64,000 bases of DNA from a bacterium (GTDB lineage: Bacteria > Zhuqueibacterota > QNDG01 > DSAB01). The stretch spans positions 1 to 64,000 of the forward strand of contig JAFGDT010000098.1 in assembly GCA_016931965.1 (NCBI GenBank), given 5' to 3'. The notes under the pieces were generated by a model. The model saw nothing but the letters and a program-made list of their open reading frames with translations, did no database searches and was not told where the DNA came from. This document shows positions 10,171 to 19,368 of the stretch, piece after piece. Made by a program: the position numbers and the translations under genes. Each line of letters begins with the position of its first letter. Positions within the stretch are counted from its first letter, which is position 1.

Positions 10171-11361
10171 TCAATTCCTCTTTTCCAAAACATCCATCAG
10201 AATGGACTCAATGGTTTGAGCATGATGTTTCCACGTATATTTTTCTAAGATCGTTTTTCTGGCATTATTGCCTATTTTTTTTAGTAAATCGGGAGACTGG
10301 ATTAAGTTTACAACTTTATGAACGAGATCGTCCAAATCATTTGAATGAAACAAATAACCATTATATCCATCCTGTATGATCTCTTCTATTTGCCCCACAG
10401 CACTGGCAACAACAGCTTTTCCGCTTGCCATGTATTCAAAAACCTTCATGGGTGAAGGATACCACAGACTCATTTCAGGATAAGGAGCAATCACAATATC
10501 CATAACGGAAAGATACCGTGGTATTTGCCTATGCGGAACATATCCCTTTAAAATCACATGATCACGACATTTTAATTTTCGACTGAGTTGTTGTAATCGG
10601 ATTTTATCCGGACAACCACCCACAAACAGAAACTTCACGTTCCTATATCGAGAAAGTATTTGGGCGACCATTTCAACCATATTATTCAGCCATTTCCAAC
10701 CGGAACCGATCCATCCGATAATCAGTTCATCACCGATTCCCCACTTCTTGGTTAAACGAACATCCTTTGGGGCAGGAAAAAACGTATCCGGATCGGCACC
10801 ATTGGGAACAAAAAACATCTTATCCTCTGGAACTCCCTTTTGAAGAAAATAATCATATAGAACATTTGAAAGAACAAAAATTGCATCGGCATAATACAGA
10901 TTTTTCTGTTCGATATATTCAGCAAAGCAATTCAGGTGAAGATAGTCTTTGCCATAGTATGTATGATTTTCGTGGATAGGGGGATTATCAATCTCTACAA
11001 CAAACGGAATACCCATTTTTTGACATAACAAAACCGCAGAAAATCTCAGGAGTGAAAGTCTTGTAATGACAACATCCGGATCGATATTTTTGAGAATTTG
11101 ATTCTCTTCAATGAGATGTTTTACATTGGATAGCAGTAATTTCGGTTCATGATAATATCGTCTGAACATTTTTCGATACGGTGAATTGATTCTCCTTTCC
11201 AATGATTCTCGTCCTTTTCGAAGAGGTCGATGGCTGCGCCAAAAAAGATGGATTTCATGTCCCAATTGACGCAGTCCATTGAGAAATTCCTTTGCCTTGC
11301 AGACGGAACCAATCGAAATGCCATGTATATCCTCTAAATAGGAAAAATAAACAATCTTCAT
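10171..11361 (-). CDS. GT4 glycosyltransferase
   Basis: GT-B glycosyltransferase of 396 residues when started at the ATG giving MKIVYFSYLEDIHG. The first 41 codons of the ORF track overlap the carbamoyltransferase gene, encode no family-like sequence and are left out, which leaves a ten-base gap. The donor domain shows IIGWIGSGWKWLNNM, FVGGCPDKI and APYPEMSLWYPSPMKVFEYMASG, where the first conserved Glu of the E-x7-E pair falls in PEMS and the second in VFEYM. It is followed by the broken methyltransferase. Substrate unknown. Confidence 0.85.
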   Translation of the reverse strand: MKIVYFSYLEDIHGISIGSVCKAKEFLNGLRQLGHEIHLFWRSHRPLRKGRESLERRINSPYRKMFRRYYHEPKLLLSNVKHLIEENQILKNIDPDVVITRLSLLRFSAVLLCQKMGIPFVVEIDNPPIHENHTYYGKDYLHLNCFAEYIEQKNLYYADAIFVLSNVLYDYFLQKGVPEDKMFFVPNGADPDTFFPAPKDVRLTKKWGIGDELIIGWIGSGWKWLNNMVEMVAQILSRYRNVKFLFVGGCPDKIRLQQLSRKLKCRDHVILKGYVPHRQIPRYLSVMDIVIAPYPEMSLWYPSPMKVFEYMASGKAVVASAVGQIEEIIQDGYNGYLFHSNDLDDLVHKVVNLIQSPDLLKKIGNNARKTILEKYTWKHHAQTIESILMDVLEKRN

Positions 11362-11371
11362 AGGCAAATTT

Positions 11372-13099
11372 CTATTTCGAATCATCCAGAACGGCCAGAA
11401 ATGGACCGATAGCCAGATAATCCAGATGTCCCATCTTAAAGGCTCGAATAGCATCGCTGGGAGTACAAACAATAGGCTCTTCATGCATATTAAAACTGGT
11501 ATTAATAATACTGGGAATACCAGTCAAACGGTAATACTCTTTTAATATCTTATAATAACTCGGATTGGTTGCTTCGTCAATGAGCTGGGGTCGAGCTGTT
11601 CCGTCCACATGGACAGTTGCTGGCGACACTTTCTTCATGTATTCTGTACAATCAAAAGTAATCGTCATGAATTTAGCGGGATATTCCGCACCTTTTAAAT
11701 TGAGGTAGCATTCACCAGCATGCTCTGAGAGTGTAAGAGGTGCAAAAGGCATGAATTCGGTTCTTCCTAATTTTTTATTCAACCAGTCATTAACTGACGG
11801 ATCATTTGCTTGATAGAGAATGGACCGATTTCCCAGGGCTCTTGGACCAAATTCCATTCGACCGTTAAATCGGGCGATAATTTTTCCTTCAGCCAACAGG
11901 TGTGCAACTTTTATTTCTATATCTTCGCAATACGAATAGGAAATGTTTTCATTTATTAATGCTTGTTCAATTTGATCATCATTAAATGATGGCCCAAAAT
12001 AGACATCGGGCAATATATGGCCCGTATTCCCATTTTGTATAATATCCACATACAAAGCCGCACCGGACGAAATACCCCCATCCGTCATGTTTGGAAAAAT
12101 AAAAATGTTTTCAATGCCTTTAACTTCGAACACTCTTTGATTTAATTTCACATTGGCAAAGGAGCCACCGACCAGAAGGATGTTTTTCAATGGATATTTT
12201 TTTAAACAATTTTTTACCAATTCAGTAATCACTTCTTCGAACCGTCTCTGAAAAACTGCTGCGATATCCTCCCTGGGATACGTTTTTATCAATCGACGCA
12301 TCAGTGTATTCTTGTGGATTGGAATTCTGTGGTGCCACATTTTTCCCATCATAAAAGGCGCCCTGATTTGTAGACCCTCACAAAACAACATGTCCTTCAT
12401 AAGTGAATAGGCAGGTGAATTTGGATTGCCGTAAGCCGCCAATCCAAGTATTTTACCCTCGTGCCGGTTTGCCTTAAATCCCAGCCATTTTGTTAGACTT
12501 GCATAATAATGACCCAGCGAATGGGGAAAATAACTGCGGCTTATGACTTTGATATCCTTCCCTTCACCGATGCAAACCATGGTTGAAACGTAATCTCCCC
12601 AATAATCCGTAGAGACAATCAAACCTTTGTCAAATCCACTCGTAAAAAAAACAGAGGCGGCATGTGCAACATGATGTTCAACCCGTTGAAATTGAGCGTT
12701 GGGGAACATTTTCCTTAGTTTACGAATATCCTGATAATGTGAAATGCCAATCCTTAAATAGGTTTTTGAGAGAATATAAAAGGACATGACAAATTGTTTC
12801 ATGAATTCCAAGACACCGGGAAATTTTGCTTTTCCTTTTACAAAAACATTCAGTGGATAACGGGGGATAACATTAAATAAAAAATCTTTCAATTTGCTGA
12901 TCTCAGGGATAACCACAATATCAATATCCTCTGATTTCATACTGGCAATTTGGAGTGCTTCAAGCAATGATTTTTCCGGAAATCCAGCTTGATTCTTGAC
13001 GCGGGTCAGTCGCTCTTCATTGATTGCAGCGACTATTTTGCCATTCTGAACAATGGTCACACCGGCTTCATGTTCCTGACTAAAAGACAATACTGCCAT
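11372..13099 (-). CDS. NodU/CmcH-family O-carbamoyltransferase
   Basis: Predicted to transfer a carbamoyl group from carbamoyl phosphate, via carbamoyl-AMP, to a hydroxyl of a sugar or glycan. The N-terminal Kae1/HypF-like domain opens MAVLSFSQEHEAGVTIVQNG and contains NEERLTRVK, the metal-binding HHVAHAAS, and IVSTDYWGD. The C-terminal domain has MEFGPRALGNRSIL, MPFAPLTL, DGTARPQ and INTSFNMHEEPIV, all hallmarks of the family. Length (575) is normal. An AAGGAT precedes the ATG. It lies between a GT4 and the secreted 608-residue protein, so the acceptor is probably the local polysaccharide, although cytoplasmic carbamoyltransferases also act on nucleotide sugars. Confidence 0.9.
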   Translation of the reverse strand: MAVLSFSQEHEAGVTIVQNGKIVAAINEERLTRVKNQAGFPEKSLLEALQIASMKSEDIDIVVIPEISKLKDFLFNVIPRYPLNVFVKGKAKFPGVLEFMKQFVMSFYILSKTYLRIGISHYQDIRKLRKMFPNAQFQRVEHHVAHAASVFFTSGFDKGLIVSTDYWGDYVSTMVCIGEGKDIKVISRSYFPHSLGHYYASLTKWLGFKANRHEGKILGLAAYGNPNSPAYSLMKDMLFCEGLQIRAPFMMGKMWHHRIPIHKNTLMRRLIKTYPREDIAAVFQRRFEEVITELVKNCLKKYPLKNILLVGGSFANVKLNQRVFEVKGIENIFIFPNMTDGGISSGAALYVDIIQNGNTGHILPDVYFGPSFNDDQIEQALINENISYSYCEDIEIKVAHLLAEGKIIARFNGRMEFGPRALGNRSILYQANDPSVNDWLNKKLGRTEFMPFAPLTLSEHAGECYLNLKGAEYPAKFMTITFDCTEYMKKVSPATVHVDGTARPQLIDEATNPSYYKILKEYYRLTGIPSIINTSFNMHEEPIVCTPSDAIRAFKMGHLDYLAIGPFLAVLDDSK

Positions 13100-13204
13100 T
13101 CTGAATATCCTTATGCGATTCGAATAATCCTATCCTGCCTTCCTGATAACCAGATATCAGAAAATTGAATCCTATTTAAGTTTGAGAAAATATGAAAAAA
13201 TCTC

Positions 13205-15031
13205 TCAATTCGATTCCGTGGGTGCTACGGTAACTCCCTGAGGAGGACTGGGGGATTCCGTATCCACATTCACTTCACTGGTATAGGTCCAATTATATAA
13301 ATCGTAAAAAAGTCTCTGACCATGCCATTTAACAGTAAATTCCCTTTCTCTGTTCCATTCGACAATCATTTGGCCGTTGTACGCTTCCGTTTCCATTCTA
13401 TTAAATGGAAATTGCCACAAAGGTTGATAATTAACAAATGTTTGTTCTACTTGTAATTCATTATCCCACCATGCAGCAATAACGTCTCCTTTACTCGTTT
13501 GATAGGCAGTGTAGTTGTTGATAAATCCGGCATTATAAAGGCAAGCGTCTCGAAATGCCCCATAGGTTGGATAATCTACACCAATGATTGCCACTTCTAT
13601 CGCCGATACAGCTGTTTCCATATACACACATACAGCTACATTGCCTTCTCTAAAAAAACGCCGCCCTTCAATTGTTTCATCAATATCAAATAAATTTCCT
13701 GTATCGTCTCCATCTTCATAAACGGCAAAATACATACCTGTATCACTGATGTGAAGACAAGGATCATTAAGTTTGATAAATATTACATTTTGATATTGAA
13801 AACCATTCATGCCCAATGTCATTACACCAAAATAATCATTCAGCGTTTCTATGATTTGACCTTCATCATTATATATTCTCGGTATATTATTAATCCAAAA
13901 TCGTATACCAAAATCAGATGTACTTGATTTTATATTGAGTGTCCAGTGCCTTGTTGACCCTCCAAGATTATAATACTTTGTGACATAAGTCCACTTGCCA
14001 TACTCGCCTGGTAAGAAACCCGCTCTATTATTCTCTTTGTGAAGATGCCAGTAATTATCCGGCTCATCATCCAGTATACCCAAATCTTCGATCAACTCAG
14101 GCACTCGGTATGTACTAACATAAGCATTATAAAACTGCCCATCACGACGCCCTTGTGGATCTGGTCCAATACCCCAGTAAATCCAATGATAGATCTGAGG
14201 ATGGCCTACCAAAAACATATAACCATAGAATCGACCAATATGTCCACCGTGTAAATTTGCACTTACATCCAGAATTGAGTCCAGTAATATAAAGTCAAGC
14301 ATTATTTTGGCCTTCCGCTTCATTTCAGGATCGTAAGCGAAATCATACAAGGTATATAGCGACTCAATAAATGTTCGGGTATATTGCGAATCCAATTCTT
14401 CATTTCCATCTCCAGCTGTGGTCAATATTTCGAACATCCAGTAAAGCCAATCCCGGGAAAGCTGCAATGAATTATAGACATATGTGAGAATATATTCACG
14501 ACCCTCGTAAGTGAATTGATCAAGTTGTGAACGAAGATTTATTGAAGGATCGAAAGGGACTGCACCATATTGAACAGTCACATCCGGTTGATTTTGTGAC
14601 CAGAGATAACGAACAACAAAATCATACATACGATTATTCAATGTACCGTTATGAAATCCCCACCTGCTGCGGATGAACTCATCAAATTGTCCCTCGACAA
14701 GACTACGTTGGGTAGGATCGATTCGATCCCCGTACTGATACAGGACCCGAATCCAATTCAGTAAAGTTTGATCCCAACTTTCCCTCCAAGCGGTCGTTCT
14801 CCATTCTTCGAGCAACTCATAAATATCATTGGCTCTTGCCGGGTCATTGTTTTCCAACCAAGCCCATATTGCACTGTTACTTTCCATTTGAGATCCACTG
14901 ACATATAGATAATCATATCTCCTATCATCAAAACTTTGAGCTGAACCTTGGGCTATCATAATTGAGAACATAAACAAGATAAAAAATATTCTTGCATATA
15001 GAAAAAACGATTTTTGATTATTCCTATTCAT
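13205..15031 (-). CDS. secreted protein of unknown function, Trp/Tyr-rich, alpha-toroid-like
   Basis: I do not recognise a family. An N-terminal signal peptide (ARIFFILFMFSIMIAQGSAQS) indicates export. Residues about 35-330 are helical and rich in Trp and Tyr (SRDWLYWMFEILTT, WIYWGIG), and include SANLHGGHIGRFYGYMF. Residues about 345-590 look beta-rich. An alpha/alpha toroid followed by a beta-sandwich is the layout of several polysaccharide lyases, so a lyase or glycan-binding role is possible, but I see no decisive catalytic signature. The C-terminus ends with ESPSPPQGVTV, the same truncated FN3-like tail as the GH39-GH172 protein. A strong AAAAGGAGT (15042-15050) sits ten bases before the ATG. 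Setting in the polysaccharide locus suggests a role on its extracellular product. Confidence 0.65.
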   Translation of the reverse strand: MNRNNQKSFFLYARIFFILFMFSIMIAQGSAQSFDDRRYDYLYVSGSQMESNSAIWAWLENNDPARANDIYELLEEWRTTAWRESWDQTLLNWIRVLYQYGDRIDPTQRSLVEGQFDEFIRSRWGFHNGTLNNRMYDFVVRYLWSQNQPDVTVQYGAVPFDPSINLRSQLDQFTYEGREYILTYVYNSLQLSRDWLYWMFEILTTAGDGNEELDSQYTRTFIESLYTLYDFAYDPEMKRKAKIMLDFILLDSILDVSANLHGGHIGRFYGYMFLVGHPQIYHWIYWGIGPDPQGRRDGQFYNAYVSTYRVPELIEDLGILDDEPDNYWHLHKENNRAGFLPGEYGKWTYVTKYYNLGGSTRHWTLNIKSSTSDFGIRFWINNIPRIYNDEGQIIETLNDYFGVMTLGMNGFQYQNVIFIKLNDPCLHISDTGMYFAVYEDGDDTGNLFDIDETIEGRRFFREGNVAVCVYMETAVSAIEVAIIGVDYPTYGAFRDACLYNAGFINNYTAYQTSKGDVIAAWWDNELQVEQTFVNYQPLWQFPFNRMETEAYNGQMIVEWNREREFTVKWHGQRLFYDLYNWTYTSEVNVDTESPSPPQGVTVAPTESN

Positions 15032-15153
15032 TTAGAATCAACTCCTTTTAAAAATATGTATTGAACTTTTTATTGTATATTTATTCCTTTATTAAATAAC
15101 ACGTAAAATTTGAACTATAATCCCCTCGATATATTTATTCATAATACCAAATC

Positions 15154-16872
15154 CTATCCTTTAGGATCCATTTTAAAAACTCTTACACCCAGCCCCTCAT
15201 TTTTTTTGTCTTCGTAAATGAGTTTAAGAACCGCCGGCACTTTCTCATTATCAAATAAAAATCTTAAATTTGGATATTTTCCCAAATACCTCTCTGAAAC
15301 CACCATATATTCCACATTTCGATGATTTGCATAGGCCAATATACGGTCAAAATGATCGTTATCAGGGAAAGTGACACCTTTTCTAACATGATAACTCCCA
15401 GCATAAAAATCGACCGATTTGTTGTAACTCATTAGAATCGGTTCATGCGTTACATGCTCTTTTAACCATAAGCCAGCTTTTTTGAGTTCAACAGCATCTT
15501 CCCAAAAATCGACCGAATATTCACTTCTCGATACAACCTTACCCAATTCTGGTATGTAACAAAATAGTGATATAAATCCAATAACAAAGAAAAAAGCAAT
15601 AACATGCAGTTCACTTTGCTTTAATGTAATTGATTTTTTTTGAATCCAAGAATTTACGCCTCGTTTTAGCCAAACAGTCAGTTCATGAGCCCCATGTCCC
15701 ATCCATACAAAACAAATTACCAAACCGGGCAATAAATAACGATCATTGATATGAAATAATGGAACCATCACAAACCAAAACAGACCTACAAATGAAAGTA
15801 AATAAAAATAAATTTCAATCTCCTTAATAGGCAGAGCAAACGAAAAAAAGCCTAAAACAAGAAGGCTTAATAGGACAAATCCAAAAAGCTGTGGAATGGC
15901 ATATTTTGTGATTCGATAAAAATTTGTAATATATTTTTTAACAATCAACGATAAGTCTATGGAACTTGTCTCTTGACGATTTTCACCAACAATCTTTAAA
16001 AAATTGCCTTCATGATAAATGGCATCAATGGGATTTATTGTATTGTTATCTGATAAAGTATCAAGATTGATTTCTTCGTTATTAAACAATTGCGCTTCAA
16101 ATTGCTGATTCGCATATATTTTGGAACTGATAGTCCAACGGCCTGTTTCCTGATGAAGATACAATAAATAAGGAGTGGCAATAAAAATAAAGCCAACCAC
16201 TCCAAGACCGATGCTTAACAATCGCCTATTCTTTGATTTTGTATGATCAAAAATAACCAGTATTCCAAAAAAAAGGATAAAAATAACAAAATATCCGATA
16301 CCTTCCGGTTTTGTTAAATAGGAAAAACCAAAGAAGATACCGGTGATGATTGAGAGCTTCAATGAATTTTTCCTGAGTGTTTTCCATCCAAAATAGATAC
16401 CCATCATAACAAAGAAAATGAGTGTGGGTTCAGCCAGTGTTGTGGTTGTAGAAAAAGCCAAAGGGGAATAAAATGTCAGTAAACCGACCGCCCAGAAACC
16501 GCTCACACGACAAAAAAGTTCCTTGGTAAAAAGATAAACAGGAATAAGAATCAAAATTCCACAAATCAAAGTAACAATTCTACCGGCGAGTTCAAAATTC
16601 GGAATCACGAATGAAAACAAAGCGATACAAATTGAGTAGAAGGGAGACCAATACGGATGTAATGCTTGAAGAATCTGACCTTTAGAAAATAATACGGCCA
16701 GTTGAAGATAATGAGGTTCATCCCAACCGATAGTAAAATGGTATCTCATTAAAAACAATCTAAAAACAAGGGCCAAAACGGTAAAACCGAACAATGTAAG
16801 ATGCTCGTTATTTAGTCTATTTTTCACTTTTAACAAATTCACTCTTAAACTCTTACACGCTATCCGCCTCAT
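15154..16872 (-). CDS. ArnT/PMT-like GT-C membrane glycosyltransferase
   Basis: Polytopic protein of 572 residues with about 11-12 transmembrane helices and a C-terminal soluble domain. The first extracytoplasmic loop has the acidic signature IGWDEPHYLQLA expected of GT-C enzymes, followed by HPYWSPFYS; the PMT_2/ArnT families use polyprenyl-phosphate sugars as donors on the periplasmic side. The C-terminal part (from about 450) carries ELKKAGLWLKEH and MVVSERYLG, common in these proteins. No good ribosome-binding site precedes the first ATG, so the true start may be a little further in. It probably adds a side sugar after flipping. Confidence 0.8.
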   Translation of the reverse strand: MRRIACKSLRVNLLKVKNRLNNEHLTLFGFTVLALVFRLFLMRYHFTIGWDEPHYLQLAVLFSKGQILQALHPYWSPFYSICIALFSFVIPNFELAGRIVTLICGILILIPVYLFTKELFCRVSGFWAVGLLTFYSPLAFSTTTTLAEPTLIFFVMMGIYFGWKTLRKNSLKLSIITGIFFGFSYLTKPEGIGYFVIFILFFGILVIFDHTKSKNRRLLSIGLGVVGFIFIATPYLLYLHQETGRWTISSKIYANQQFEAQLFNNEEINLDTLSDNNTINPIDAIYHEGNFLKIVGENRQETSSIDLSLIVKKYITNFYRITKYAIPQLFGFVLLSLLVLGFFSFALPIKEIEIYFYLLSFVGLFWFVMVPLFHINDRYLLPGLVICFVWMGHGAHELTVWLKRGVNSWIQKKSITLKQSELHVIAFFFVIGFISLFCYIPELGKVVSRSEYSVDFWEDAVELKKAGLWLKEHVTHEPILMSYNKSVDFYAGSYHVRKGVTFPDNDHFDRILAYANHRNVEYMVVSERYLGKYPNLRFLFDNEKVPAVLKLIYEDKKNEGLGVRVFKMDPKG

Positions 16873-17079
16873 GAAAAGGAGCTTTTTGTTTAATAGTCAT
16901 CGTGGTCATTTTCTTTAATCCGAGCAAAAATATCCAATAATTTAAAGCAATTTCTATGCCATATAGTTATTCTTCACTTAATTCCCGACCTATCATCAAA
17001 CAGGACAAAAACAACCATATAATACAATACCCAACCCCTGATCCAATATCATCTATACACCTGAAATAAATTACCCTTA

Positions 17080-17130
17080 AGATATGGTTTTACATCTATA
17101 TTCGACTGTCAATATGATGGTTCCATATCT
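17080..17130. repeat. 8-bp inverted repeat (AGATATGG...CCATATCT)
   Basis: A perfect 8-base inverted repeat with arms at 17080-17087 and 17123-17130, lying just downstream of the SDR gene in an unusually long gap (about 270 bases) for this locus. It could be a large stem-loop in the 3' end of that transcript or a binding site. There is no U-tract, so I do not call it a terminator. It may be chance in AT-rich DNA. Confidence 0.25.
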
Positions 17131-17145
17131 ATATCCTACACCCAC

Positions 17146-18135
17146 TTACCAATAGTAATTCCTATGCTCACGATAATAGGCTATTGTTCTTTTTAAACCA
17201 TCCTCAAAATGAACACAAGGATTCCATCCAATTTTATTCTGTATTTTTTGATAATCTGCAATATAGTGACCTATTTCAATCCGTTTTCTCTCTGCAGGCC
17301 AAGGTAAAAATACAATTTTTCCTGAACCGGCAATTTTTGCAACGCACTCCACCATTTCTCTAAATGAAACAGGCTCTCCACTACCTAAATTATATGTCTC
17401 TCCATCAGTCTCTTGTTGACAGCCCACCCTTAAAAATGCATCTGTAACATCATCGACATAATTATAATCACGTAGTTGTGATCCGTCACCGTATATGGGG
17501 ATTTCTTCATTATCCAGAGCCAATCGAATGATCCAATTTTGTATGCCATACTTTGAATGTTTCATTTGATGTCTGGGACCGTACGTATTGGTTAAACGCA
17601 ATGTCGTTGTTCTCAATCCATATACTTTATGGTATATCTGATGATAGAGTTCACCGACATGCTTGTTTGCACCATATATATCAACAGGATGAATGGGAGC
17701 CTCCTCACTCACTGGAATAGATTCTACTTTCCCATACTGGGCTCGACTCCCCGCATAGACTATTTTTGCATCGGGATTTACATCTCTGCATGCCTCCAGG
17801 AATATCAAATTACCACGACAATTGATATCAACGTCATAGAGAGGATCCGTCATACTATCTATATGACTGGTTTGATTGCCGATATGAAATATCACCTCTT
17901 GACCTTTAACAAGCTTTTTCATGGCCTTTTCATCACGGATATCATTATAGTGGATATCGATCTTATCCTTAATCTCTTTGATATTATATAGATTCCCGCC
18001 GTAAAGGGGTATCATGGGGTCAATCACAGTCACTTTGGCTCGCAAACGAACCAATTCAATAGCCAGATTACTGCCCAAGAATCCCAATCCACCCGTGATC
18101 GCTATCTTCTTATTTTGATAATATGTTGTAACCAT
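17146..18135 (-). CDS. NAD-dependent nucleotide-sugar epimerase/dehydratase (extended SDR)
   Basis: Rossmann-fold enzyme acting on a nucleotide sugar in the cytoplasm. It has the cofactor motif ITGGLGFLGSNLA, a conserved Asp at VTVIDPM, and the catalytic YxxxK in DIYGANKHVGE, followed by NTYGPRHQM and RDYNYVDDV. This pattern fits the UDP-glucose 4-epimerase/dTDP-glucose dehydratase group, but the exact reaction is not fixed. I start at the internal ATG giving MVTTYYQNKK, ten residues before the glycine motif; the ORF-track start adds 19 residues of non-family sequence and has no better ribosome site. Downstream of the DUF1972 glycosyltransferase and rfbD, so it may help make a donor for this block. 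Confidence 0.82.
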   Translation of the reverse strand: MVTTYYQNKKIAITGGLGFLGSNLAIELVRLRAKVTVIDPMIPLYGGNLYNIKEIKDKIDIHYNDIRDEKAMKKLVKGQEVIFHIGNQTSHIDSMTDPLYDVDINCRGNLIFLEACRDVNPDAKIVYAGSRAQYGKVESIPVSEEAPIHPVDIYGANKHVGELYHQIYHKVYGLRTTTLRLTNTYGPRHQMKHSKYGIQNWIIRLALDNEEIPIYGDGSQLRDYNYVDDVTDAFLRVGCQQETDGETYNLGSGEPVSFREMVECVAKIAGSGKIVFLPWPAERKRIEIGHYIADYQKIQNKIGWNPCVHFEDGLKRTIAYYREHRNYYW

Positions 18136-18234
18136 CTTCTTATTTCTTTCAATATTTTTACTTAACCGAGTATAACATTGATTTGAATCCATTTTTCTTA
18201 TATGACAATTTTGTTTCGATTTTTTTATTTCAGA

Positions 18235-19368
18235 TTAAAAGGAATCTCGGTAGCATTGGACTTCTTTATTAATCCAACGGAAAAACAGTTCATGATCCTC
18301 CCCAACCTTATCCCAGGTGTAATAATCTTGTATTCTTCGAATATATTTTTTTGGCAACACTTTCCGATAATAAGCATAATCCTCAGTGACTTGAATCAGT
18401 TTTGCCCGTAGGTTTCCCTCTTCTTTATTCCATAAGAGACCATCATTATTTAATACCTCTCTGTTAAAACGAACATCATGTGCTAGAATCACATTGCCGC
18501 ATGCCATTGCTTGCAATAATGAAGGATTGGTACCGCCTACTTCATGACCATGAATATAAACAAATGCATGTAAAAAGATTTGTTCGATATGCCCTTCTGT
18601 ATAAACAGGACCCAGAAAGATGATCCGTTTGTCATGGGTACCCATGAGTTTTTGTAAATAGCTGCTTTTGTAATTGGCTCCTCCAACAATAACCAGTTTT
18701 TTAGGAATCGTCGTTTTTTCAAATTCACGAATAATGATATCAATGTTATTTTCCGGTTCAATCCGACAGACCACCAGAAAATAATCGTGTGATTTCAAAC
18801 CATACTGATCCAATATACTTTCATCTCTTTCAGTGACAATTTCACCACCACTTGTTAGAAATGCCGTCTCAATATGATAATTTTCGAGATAATATTTTTT
18901 CAGTTCCTTTGAATCTGAGACCAAATAATATCCAATTTTGCGAGCAATGGCGTAATTCAATTTTAAAAAACATCTCGCAACTACTCCCCACTTCCGCCTG
19001 ACCCAATCCAATCCATCGGTGTTGATAATGAGTGTTCTTCTCAACAGATAGTGAAGCCAATAGACAATTGTACTCCGGCATCCCAGAATATAATAGATAT
19101 TAAATTTTTTAAGAATAAATAAAGCATAGAGACTGCTCAACAATTCATGAACAAATGTCTCTGTGGTTTTCCCATAGATTGTGGGTAAATAAATAAGCCT
19201 TACGCCTTTATACCATTTGGGTTTTGTTTTATCAGAGTATTTGGGTTGACAAAAAACCACCACGTCATGTCCCTTTTCGGCGAGACGAGGTGCTAAATGG
19301 GTAACAAAGGTATCAAATCCTCCCCACTTTGCTGGTATGCCTCGAGCTCCAAATATAGCTATTCTCAT
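18235..19368 (-). CDS. DUF1972-type GT4 glycosyltransferase (rhamnosyltransferase-like)
   Basis: GT-B enzyme of 377 residues. The N-terminus MRIAIFGARGIPAKWGGFDTF and the following HLAPRLAEKGHDVVVFCQ are diagnostic of the DUF1972 family, many members of which are annotated as rhamnosyltransferases. The donor domain is present (FLVVCRIEPENNIDII; TNPSLLQAMACGNVILA). It overlaps rfbD by four bases, and rfbD makes dTDP-L-rhamnose, so rhamnose transfer is a reasonable inference but not shown. Confidence 0.85.
   Translation of the reverse strand: MRIAIFGARGIPAKWGGFDTFVTHLAPRLAEKGHDVVVFCQPKYSDKTKPKWYKGVRLIYLPTIYGKTTETFVHELLSSLYALFILKKFNIYYILGCRSTIVYWLHYLLRRTLIINTDGLDWVRRKWGVVARCFLKLNYAIARKIGYYLVSDSKELKKYYLENYHIETAFLTSGGEIVTERDESILDQYGLKSHDYFLVVCRIEPENNIDIIIREFEKTTIPKKLVIVGGANYKSSYLQKLMGTHDKRIIFLGPVYTEGHIEQIFLHAFVYIHGHEVGGTNPSLLQAMACGNVILAHDVRFNREVLNNDGLLWNKEEGNLRAKLIQVTEDYAYYRKVLPKKYIRRIQDYYTWDKVGEDHELFFRWINKEVQCYRDSF

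Noticed and set aside
15150-15175. ATCCTTTAGGAT palindrome at the end of the GT-C gene
   Set aside because: Two-base loop and stop codon inside; not a workable terminator.
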